From contig JAKQGS010000267.1 in assembly GCA_029556045.1 (NCBI GenBank), forward strand, positions 1 through 30,432: DNA of 30,432 nt, given 5' to 3'. The notes under the pieces are model-generated. The model had not been told where the DNA came from, ran no database searches, and worked only from the letters and a program-made list of their open reading frames with translations. The position numbers and the translations under genes are program-made. Of the stretch, positions 25,305 to 30,432 are shown piece after piece; positions within the stretch are counted from its first letter, which is position 1, and each line of letters begins with the position of its first letter. The stretch is from Pseudomonadota bacterium. Its GTDB lineage: Bacteria; Bdellovibrionota; Oligoflexia; Oligoflexales; Oligoflexaceae.

Positions 25305-26879
25305 TTATTTCTTACGGTTTTTCTTGCGGGCACTCTTGGCGGCCCGCCGCATTTTCTTTTGCTTATCGCGATCCACGGGCGCCTTCTTGGTGGCTCCCGC
25401 ACCGCCTCCCCCGCCGAACATGCCGGCGAGGCCCCCCATGTCACCCAATCCGCCGAGGCCACCCATACCGGGTAAACCACCGCTGCCGCCGGCTCCCTGG
25501 GCCATCTTACGCAGGTTGTTCAACTGCCCCAGGGCTCCCATGCCGGGGATTTTTCCCATGAGCCCCATGTTTTTCCCCATCATGCCCATCATCTTTTTCA
25601 TGCCGTTAAAGCGGGTGATGAGTTCGCGGATTTCTTTTTCCGGTCGGCCGGAGCCGCGGGAAATCCGCAGAATACGGCTGGGATTCAGCGGATGACGTCC
25701 CGTACGTTCGCTCTCGGTCATGGAGTCGATCGCGGCTTTGACCTTCACCAGTTCCCCATCATCGATATTGACTCCCTTGGGGATCATGTCCTGCATCGGC
25801 AGTTTCGCAATGATGTCCTTGAGGGGGCCCATGTTTTGGATCATTTCGATCTGTTTGTAAAAATCCCGATAGCTGAATTGCCCCTGCAGCATACGCATGG
25901 CGGATTCTTCATGGTCGTCTTCAACCACACGGCTGAAGTCTTCCATCAATCCCACCACGTCTCCCAGGCCCAGGATGCGATTGGCGAGACCCTCGGGGCG
26001 AAACTCTTCCAGCTTGGTGAGGTCTTCCCCCATACCCAAAAATTTAATGGGTTTGCCGGTGACTTCCTTGATGCTGAGGGCAGCACCACCGCGGGCATCG
26101 CCGTCCAGTTTGGTCATGATGACACCGCTGAGGGACAGCGCCTCATCAAAGGCTTTGGCGGTGGTGACGGCATCCTGTCCCATCATGGCATCACACACCA
26201 GCATGATGTTGTCCGGCTGTGTGGTGGTCTGGATGTCCTTGAGTTCCTGCATCAATTCCGCATCGATCGTCAGACGGCCGGCGGTATCAAACAGGATCGT
26301 ATCGCAATCCAGATCGTAGGCCTTTTGCACTGCCTCCTTGCAGATGGTGACCGGGCTGGCGTTCTCCATATGGAACACCGGTAGTCCCAGGCGCTGCCCG
26401 AGAACTTTCAGCTGCTCGATGGCGGCGGGTCGATAAATATCGGCAGCCACCAGCAGTGGTTTCCGTTGTTTTTTGCTCACCAGATAGTGGGCCAGTTTAC
26501 CGGTGGTGGTGGTTTTACCGGATCCTTGCAAACCCACCATCATCACGGTGGCAGGGCGGTTGCGGGGAAACGTCAGGGATGGGTCGTGCGGTCCCATCAA
26601 TCGCTCCAGCTCCTGCTGGCAGATCTGCACAAAATGATCGGCGGGAGAAACTTTGAGGCGGTCGGAACCTTTGCCGGCTTTGAGTTGGACGGTTTGCCCC
26701 AGCGCGGCGTCCCTGACCCGCTGCACGAAATTTTTCACCACGCCGTATTCAACGTCCGCCTCCAAGAGGCTGCGGCGTACCAGTTCCAAGGCTTCCTTGA
26801 TGTTGTCTTCCGTCAGGGTGGCTTGGCCTTTGAACTTCAATTTGGCTTCGCGAAAGCCTTCGGTCAGGATATCCAGCAT
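25305..26879 (-). CDS. ffh: Signal recognition particle protein Ffh (SRP54)
   Basis: GTPase that binds 4.5S RNA and the signal sequence of nascent membrane proteins and docks with FtsY. The N domain begins MLDILTEGFREAKLKF and contains TEDNIKEALELVRRSLLEADV. The G domain has GLQGSGKTTTTGKLA, DTAGR and TKLDGDARGG; the M domain carries the RNA-binding SRILRISRGSGRPEKEI and methionine-rich helices. The C-terminal tail is unusually long, Gly/Met-rich (GGLGGLGDMGG) and ends in a lysine/arginine cluster. Start chosen at 26879 because it matches the family N-terminus and has GGAG 11 bp upstream; a TTG at 26936 would add 19 residues. A good promoter lies at 26968-26997. Confidence 0.95.
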   Translation of the reverse strand: MLDILTEGFREAKLKFKGQATLTEDNIKEALELVRRSLLEADVEYGVVKNFVQRVRDAALGQTVQLKAGKGSDRLKVSPADHFVQICQQELERLMGPHDPSLTFPRNRPATVMMVGLQGSGKTTTTGKLAHYLVSKKQRKPLLVAADIYRPAAIEQLKVLGQRLGLPVFHMENASPVTICKEAVQKAYDLDCDTILFDTAGRLTIDAELMQELKDIQTTTQPDNIMLVCDAMMGQDAVTTAKAFDEALSLSGVIMTKLDGDARGGAALSIKEVTGKPIKFLGMGEDLTKLEEFRPEGLANRILGLGDVVGLMEDFSRVVEDDHEESAMRMLQGQFSYRDFYKQIEMIQNMGPLKDIIAKLPMQDMIPKGVNIDDGELVKVKAAIDSMTESERTGRHPLNPSRILRISRGSGRPEKEIRELITRFNGMKKMMGMMGKNMGLMGKIPGMGALGQLNNLRKMAQGAGGSGGLPGMGGLGGLGDMGGLAGMFGGGGGAGATKKAPVDRDKQKKMRRAAKSARKKNRKK

Positions 26880-26967
26880 CGTGGCAATATCTCCATGGGA
26901 GTAATCGGGGGTGTTCGTCGGTTCCGATTCCGTCAAAACCTAGGGGGACGGCAGTCCGCAGTATGGG

Positions 26968-26997
26968 CGTATAACGCATTTAAGTGCAGGATGTCAA
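26968..26997 (-). promoter_or_regulatory. Candidate promoter of ffh-miaB
   Basis: Minus strand TTGACA (26997-26992, perfect), 18-bp spacer, TATACG (26973-26968). Transcription would start near 26961, giving about 80 nt of leader to the preferred ffh start. By eye. Confidence 0.5.
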
Positions 26998-27069
26998 AGG
27001 GGAAAATGCGGCTCTCCCCAGGTCCGGGCGGGCAGCGCCTTGGAGTCGCGGAAAATACCCCTGCAGCGT

Positions 27070-27681
27070 CTACATGCCGTTTGGGTACGCCTTGAAGTCC
27101 ACGACCCCACTGCGGCGCACGTGCTGCAAAGCTTCGCCATAAGTCTTCAGAATATTTAGTGAATACGTCAGGCGTTTCCGCAGATAGGCGTCTTCGTCGC
27201 TGGCAGCCGGTCCGGGATTAAAATTACTTTCCGCATGTCGGATGATGACATGGTCCGGGATATAACAGATGCGGGTGTTTTTAGCGGTGCTAAGGCGCAG
27301 CTCCGACACCGGGTAGGTCCCCCCCATGCTGGCGCTGACGGACACGATCAACGCCGGTTTATGACCCAGCTCGCGGGAGGAGCAGAGGAGAAAAAAATTG
27401 CGCAGACCGGAGGGGATGGAGCCGGACCATTCCGGTGCCACAATCACAAAAGCATCGGCGGTTTGCAGCTCCGCTGCCACGGGTTTCCACAGGCGATCCC
27501 AATGCTCGCCCCCGTCCCACATGCCCTGATCCCAGAGCGGCAGTGGATTGCCCTCAAGGGTGAAAAGATACACTTCCGCTTTAGCATCAGTGGTTGTGCG
27601 GATTTCCCGCTCGATATAATGGGCGATTTTGCTGGATTGCGACTGATGCCGATGGCTGCCGCAGATGATGGCGTATTTCAT
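27070..27681 (-). CDS. NAD(P)H-dependent FMN reductase family protein
   Basis: Flavodoxin-like oxidoreductase of the NADPH-dependent FMN reductase family; 203 residues. N-terminal phosphate loop GSHRHQSQSSKIA and the flavin-contacting PEWSGSIPSGLRNF (about 82-95) correspond to the family's GS.R..S and PEYNGS.PG.LKN motifs. Probably a cytoplasmic quinone, azo or FMN reductase; substrate cannot be told. ATG at 27681 with GAGGA 5 bp upstream. It lies 106 bp downstream of the secreted-protein pair and 133 bp upstream of the longest ffh frame, so it may be its own unit. The C-terminal 45 residues are less typical of the family. Confidence 0.85.
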   Translation of the reverse strand: MKYAIICGSHRHQSQSSKIAHYIEREIRTTTDAKAEVYLFTLEGNPLPLWDQGMWDGGEHWDRLWKPVAAELQTADAFVIVAPEWSGSIPSGLRNFFLLCSSRELGHKPALIVSVSASMGGTYPVSELRLSTAKNTRICYIPDHVIIRHAESNFNPGPAASDEDAYLRKRLTYSLNILKTYGEALQHVRRSGVVDFKAYPNGM

Positions 27682-27787
27682 GGGGTCCTCAGGTCGATCG
27701 ATTCGGGTGACTGCAGGGACGATCGGCCCGATATTGCGGGGAAACTAAAAAATTTTCAAACATCTTCTGCAAGTCATCGCAACGGCA

Positions 27788-29173
27788 TCACCATTTGTTG
27801 ATGATGGCGTTGGGACGGCGGGAGACCCACTCCAGCGTGCCACTGGTGGTTTCCGCGGTGGGGTGCGTGTGCAGCAGTTCAAAGTCCGGCACATGCTTGC
27901 GTAGGGTGTAGCGATATTGACCTTCCGGCAATCGCAGGACTTTGGAGCGTCCGTTGGTGATGGGAAACTCCGCCTCGGAGGTGATGCTGGAAACGATATA
28001 GGCCTGGGTGGACTGTTTGGCGTCTGTCGGTGTCAGAGGTTGACAGGTCTGATTTTTGTGGAGGGTGTCCAGCGCGTGGGCAATCCGCGTGCTGCCCACG
28101 TCGGCTCCGTAGAGGGGGTGCCAGCAAACAAAGTTCTGCATGAGAGGTTTTTCCACTACGGCCGCCGGACCCTGCGGATCCAGTGTCACAGGGGCTGATG
28201 GCTGGTCCCCAACAGGGTCAAGAGATACCCACAGATCCCGCGAGGGAACTTCGTTGGCAGGAATGCGAATGGTCAGTGACCCGACCCGGCTGTTGTTCTC
28301 CATCTGGAATTTCAGGGCCTCCACCTCGGCGGTGGCCTGCTGCAATCCCACCAACGCAGCTTCCAGATGCTGACCATTCGGGTTATGGCAGACCCTGGTT
28401 TGCCAGGTTGGAGAACGCAGAGCCAGAGGAAGTTCCAAAGGCAGCGAAAACGACAGGCCCTTGCAAAAACGAGCCAAGTGACGATCAGGTTGCTCCACGC
28501 TGAGAATGCCTGCCAGCTGCACCACCACGGCGATACGGCGGGTGAGCAGATAGGGATGCCGACTCCACTTGAGGATCATGCGGGTTTCCAGCTCTTTCAA
28601 CTCTTGTAGAGCTGTGTGGGGTGTCGCTTTGGGCAGCTGGCAGATCCAGCCTTCCTCCCCCCATTTCCACTGACAGTCGGGCACCGCCGTATTCAGGGCC
28701 TGCTTGTACTGATTCAGGTCGGTATCACTGAGTTTGACAGGATCATCACCTTTGCGTTCGGGATCACAGCCCGCATGCAGGGACGCTGGGGAAATCCAGG
28801 GTTTGAGGGTTAGGAGATAAGGGGCACCGTCAATGGTGACACGGGTGTTGTCCTGGGCCTTGGCGGTATCCATTTCCATTTTGAGAGTGTGTTGTCCCAT
28901 AGCGCTGGCAAAGGGAATATCCCAGACCTGCAGGCCGTCCTGGCAGGCGGAGCGTTGCAGAGACCCCAGCTGGTTTGGTTTGGTGTTTCCCTGTCCTGAC
29001 GTAAATGTGAGGGGACTGGATGGGCGTAACAGCGCTGGGAGCTGAATATCTTCCCGCACCCGACATCCATTGGTTCCCATCGACATCAGTGACGTGGTGG
29101 CAAACAGAGCGAAGAATAGGGTAATGCGTTTATCGTAGGGATACTTTTTGAACGGCCAAATCGATCGTCTCAT
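27788..29173 (-). CDS. Secreted hypothetical protein, partner of the tail-tube-like protein
   Basis: I do not recognise this 461-residue protein. The N-terminus is MRRSIWPFKKYPYDKRI followed by a hydrophobic segment (about 17-33) and GTNGC, so it is exported. The context TNGC is a poor lipobox, leaving lipoprotein, cleaved or anchored open. The mature part has about nine cysteines spread along it, suggesting disulphides, and no repeats or catalytic motif. The start is uncertain: ATG at 29173 has GGGTGG upstream, while GTG at 29182 is also in frame. It overlaps the upstream tail-tube-like gene by 44 bp, so the two are probably coupled and act together outside the cytoplasm. Confidence 0.72.
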   Translation of the reverse strand: MRRSIWPFKKYPYDKRITLFFALFATTSLMSMGTNGCRVREDIQLPALLRPSSPLTFTSGQGNTKPNQLGSLQRSACQDGLQVWDIPFASAMGQHTLKMEMDTAKAQDNTRVTIDGAPYLLTLKPWISPASLHAGCDPERKGDDPVKLSDTDLNQYKQALNTAVPDCQWKWGEEGWICQLPKATPHTALQELKELETRMILKWSRHPYLLTRRIAVVVQLAGILSVEQPDRHLARFCKGLSFSLPLELPLALRSPTWQTRVCHNPNGQHLEAALVGLQQATAEVEALKFQMENNSRVGSLTIRIPANEVPSRDLWVSLDPVGDQPSAPVTLDPQGPAAVVEKPLMQNFVCWHPLYGADVGSTRIAHALDTLHKNQTCQPLTPTDAKQSTQAYIVSSITSEAEFPITNGRSKVLRLPEGQYRYTLRKHVPDFELLHTHPTAETTSGTLEWVSRRPNAIINKW

Positions 29174-29603
29174 TGAATCCACCCAGAGAGGAATTGGTTA
29201 TTTCCACGGTCCATGACAAAGGCTGACATAGCTCCAGGGTTTGGCGATCGATTTCCTGCCCCGACTCGTTGAAAGAGACGAGGTGGATATTTTTGAGAGC
29301 AACCTTGCGATTGGCCCGATCCTTGGCCCAGAGGTAAAGAGATGGATCGGTGATAAATTCCCGAGACAGGGTGATTTTACCGTAGCTGGCATTGGCTGCC
29401 AGCGGTTTGCCCGTGTAGGGGGAAAAGCCTTTCAGGCCGTCAATCTTGTCAAAACGCCCGTAATCCAGGCCATCGATCTGGACATGCACCGTGGTGCTGG
29501 GGGTTGAAAAACTTGCGGGCAAAGTTCGGGCAGCCATGACCAAAATAGGTAGGGCGATGGCTGCTGCCATCAACAGTCGCATAAATTTGCTACTGTTTTT
29601 CAT
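29130..29603 (-). CDS. Exported protein with phage tail-tube (gp19-like) domain
   Basis: A 157-residue protein. An N-terminal signal peptide or anchor (MKNSSKFMRLLMAAAIALPI and onward to about 30) precedes a domain that follows the pattern of T4 gp19-like tail-tube proteins and tube subunits of contractile injection systems: HVQIDGLDYGRFDKIDGLKGF (40-60, opening strands), YGKITLSREF (74-83), LYLWAKDRANRK (89-100), then NIHLVSFNESGQEIDR and LELCQPLSWTVEI, and a closing DLAVQKVSL strand. Known family members are cytoplasmic phage or injection-machine components; an export signal is unusual. No sheath, baseplate or other phage gene is visible. ATG at 29603 with AAGGAT about 10 bp upstream. Overlaps the following gene. 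Assignment is by memory of the family pattern. Confidence 0.72.
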   Translation of the reverse strand: MKNSSKFMRLLMAAAIALPILVMAARTLPASFSTPSTTVHVQIDGLDYGRFDKIDGLKGFSPYTGKPLAANASYGKITLSREFITDPSLYLWAKDRANRKVALKNIHLVSFNESGQEIDRQTLELCQPLSWTVEITNSSLGGFNETIDLAVQKVSLR

Positions 29604-29657
29604 GACTTAACGGATCCTTGTCAGGATTTTAATCCAATTTCGATGTAGCTTCAGTGT

Positions 29658-29694
29658 AACAGGGTTTTTTCAGTAAAGCCAGCATATCCCTGTT
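29658..29694. repeat. Inverted repeat upstream of the tail-tube-like gene
   Basis: AACAGGG (29658-29664) and CCCTGTT (29688-29694), 7-bp arms with a 23-nt centre, in the promoter region of the gene starting at 29603. T-runs follow on the plus side, where no gene ends, so an operator is as likely as a terminator. Confidence 0.3.
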
Positions 29695-29716
29695 TTCTTT
29701 TAAACTTTTTTGATCC

Positions 29717-29737
29717 GGGGGGCTGGCTCTTCCCCCC
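29717..29737 (-). terminator. GC-rich hairpin downstream of ridA
   Basis: GGGGGG (29717-29722) and CCCCCC (29732-29737) with a 9-nt loop, 28 bp past the ridA stop. Very stable, but on the minus strand the following bases are GGATCA rather than a T-run, so termination is unproven. Confidence 0.35.
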
Positions 29738-29764
29738 TCTTTCTGTCAATGTCTTTCGGGATAT

Positions 29765-30151
29765 TTAGAGTAAAACTTTAGCGACGGCGTCTATCTCAAC
29801 CTGGGAGCCCAAAGGAAGGCGAGCTGCCTGAATGGTGACCCGTGCCGGGTAGGGTGGGTGGAAATACGTGGCATAGGTCTCGTTTACTGCGGCAAAATCA
29901 TTGAGATCCTGAAGGTAAATCGTTGTTTTCACAACCTGTTTTAGGTCAGAGCCGGCCTCCTTAAGGACGGCTTCCAGATTGTCCAGCACCCGTTTGGTTT
30001 GTGTGCGGATATCCCCTTGGACCAGTTGCCCGGAATGGGGATTCAGGGGAATCTGGCCTGAGCAGAATACAAGATCTCCTGCACGGATAGCCTGGGAATA
30101 GGGACCAATGGCTTTAGGGGCGTTATCGGTGGATACGGCTTGGATCGTCAT
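29765..30151 (-). CDS. ridA: RidA family enamine/imine deaminase
   Basis: Hydrolyses reactive enamines/imines such as 2-aminoacrylate made by PLP enzymes; forms trimers in the cytoplasm. The 128-residue length and motifs are classical: AIGPYSQA near 14-21, FCSGQIPL, the substrate-carboxylate arginine R104 in PARVTIQ, and the C-terminal EIDAVA with E119. ATG at 30151 with GAGGTGA upstream. Begins 28 bp after the stop of the partial TPR-like gene, so they are probably cotranscribed. Members outside the core RidA group lack the arginine; it is present here. Confidence 0.93.
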   Translation of the reverse strand: MTIQAVSTDNAPKAIGPYSQAIRAGDLVFCSGQIPLNPHSGQLVQGDIRTQTKRVLDNLEAVLKEAGSDLKQVVKTTIYLQDLNDFAAVNETYATYFHPPYPARVTIQAARLPLGSQVEIDAVAKVLL

Positions 30152-30179
30152 GAGTTCACCTCGCGTTGGTTGGGTACTT

Positions 30180-30432
30180 TTAGTGGATAGTGGGGGGCGC
30201 GGAGTTTTCCTCTTGCACCTGTGCGTAGAGGGTTTCCAAATCCCGCTTAATCTGATCGGGCGTTGAGTCGTCCGCTCTCATGCGTTCAAAGAGGGGCAGG
30301 GCTTCCTCCAGCTTGTTCATAGCCAGGAACGCCTGGACGCCATGGGCTAGCACCTGCCAGGGTAATTTTTGCTGGCCCAACTTTTCCACCTGCCAGATGA
30401 TGGTTGGGATTTTTTCATACTGCTGGGCCAGG
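30180..30432 (-). CDS. C-terminal fragment of a TPR-like protein
   Basis: The frame stays open to the window edge, so the 5' part is outside; 83 codons plus stop are visible. The repeating helix pairs (LAHGVQAFLAMNKLEEALPLFERM, then RADDSTPDQIKRDLETLYAQVQ) have the A/G-x-x-x pattern of tetratricopeptide repeats. The chain ends with a short disordered tail. TPR proteins are scaffolds for complexes; partner unknown. The internal GTG at 30389 is probably not the start. Confidence 0.6.
   Translation of the reverse strand, partial: LAQQYEKIPTIIWQVEKLGQQKLPWQVLAHGVQAFLAMNKLEEALPLFERMRADDSTPDQIKRDLETLYAQVQEENSAPPTIH

Noticed and set aside
25692..26384. 230-codon plus-strand frame within ffh
   Set aside because: It lies opposite unambiguous SRP54 coding sequence and is His/Gly/Gln-rich noise.
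26936..26969. TTG at 26936 as the ffh start
   Set aside because: It would add 19 residues absent from the family N-terminus; the ATG at 26879 matches better, though the longer start is not excluded.
29130..29603. Calling a prophage from the tail-tube-like gene
   Set aside because: Neighbours are ridA, an FMN reductase and a secreted protein, and the protein has a signal peptide; no capsid, terminase, sheath or integrase is present.

Overview
This is a chromosomal window from a Gram-negative bacterium. The envelope-directed products support that: several lipoprotein signal peptides, a probable outer-membrane barrel and a LolC/LolE-type permease. Base composition looks moderately GC-rich (a little over half by eye), apart from short AT-rich patches near 9.64-9.88 kb, 17.96-18.10 kb and 20.85-23.85 kb. 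The mix of housekeeping genes, a DUF1573 protein, an unusual UvrA-family protein and many unrecognised secreted proteins would suit a deltaproteobacterial or Oligoflexia/Bdellovibrionota-type organism. That is inference; no rRNA or other taxonomic marker is present. I saw no tRNA, rRNA, CRISPR array, intact insertion sequence or phage module.

Layout. 0-4.3 kb (+): a divergent UvrA-family gene (5' end outside the window), panB and dnaJ, closely spaced and probably one transcript. 4.3-9.6 kb (-): a zinc-ribbon hypothetical with its own promoter, hemB followed by a LolC/LolE-family permease, ruvC, and a sigma-54 enhancer-binding regulator whose receiver domain lacks the phospho-acceptor aspartate. 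9.9-14.8 kb (+), divergent from that regulator: an unrecognised three-gene block with a large cytoplasmic protein, a probable outer-membrane protein and a periplasmic protein, the last two overlapping. 14.8-16.6 kb (-): two small overlapping membrane proteins and a lipoprotein alpha/beta hydrolase. 16.8-18.0 kb (+): a secreted DUF1573 protein followed by a 27-residue one-helix membrane peptide. 18.0-20.9 kb (+): a RhlE-type DEAD-box helicase behind a long, apparently structured leader, then hflX.

20.9-23.9 kb is an AT-richer, accessory-looking interval: two small lipoproteins, a decayed coding remnant and a class II Fic protein preceded by a cluster of palindromic operator-like sites. 23.9-27.7 kb (-) returns to core genes, ffh then miaB with a good promoter, and an FMN-dependent reductase upstream of them. 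27.8-29.6 kb (-) holds an overlapping pair of exported proteins; the first resembles the phage/contractile-injection tail-tube family (T4 gp19-like) but carries a signal peptide. 29.8-30.4 kb (-): the C-terminal part of a TPR-like protein, then ridA.

The most promising candidates for undescribed biology are the exported tail-tube-like protein with its overlapping secreted partner, the degenerate-receiver regulator facing a three-compartment envelope operon, and the Fic gene with its palindromic control region. Promoter, terminator and signal-peptide calls were made by eye, without any program.
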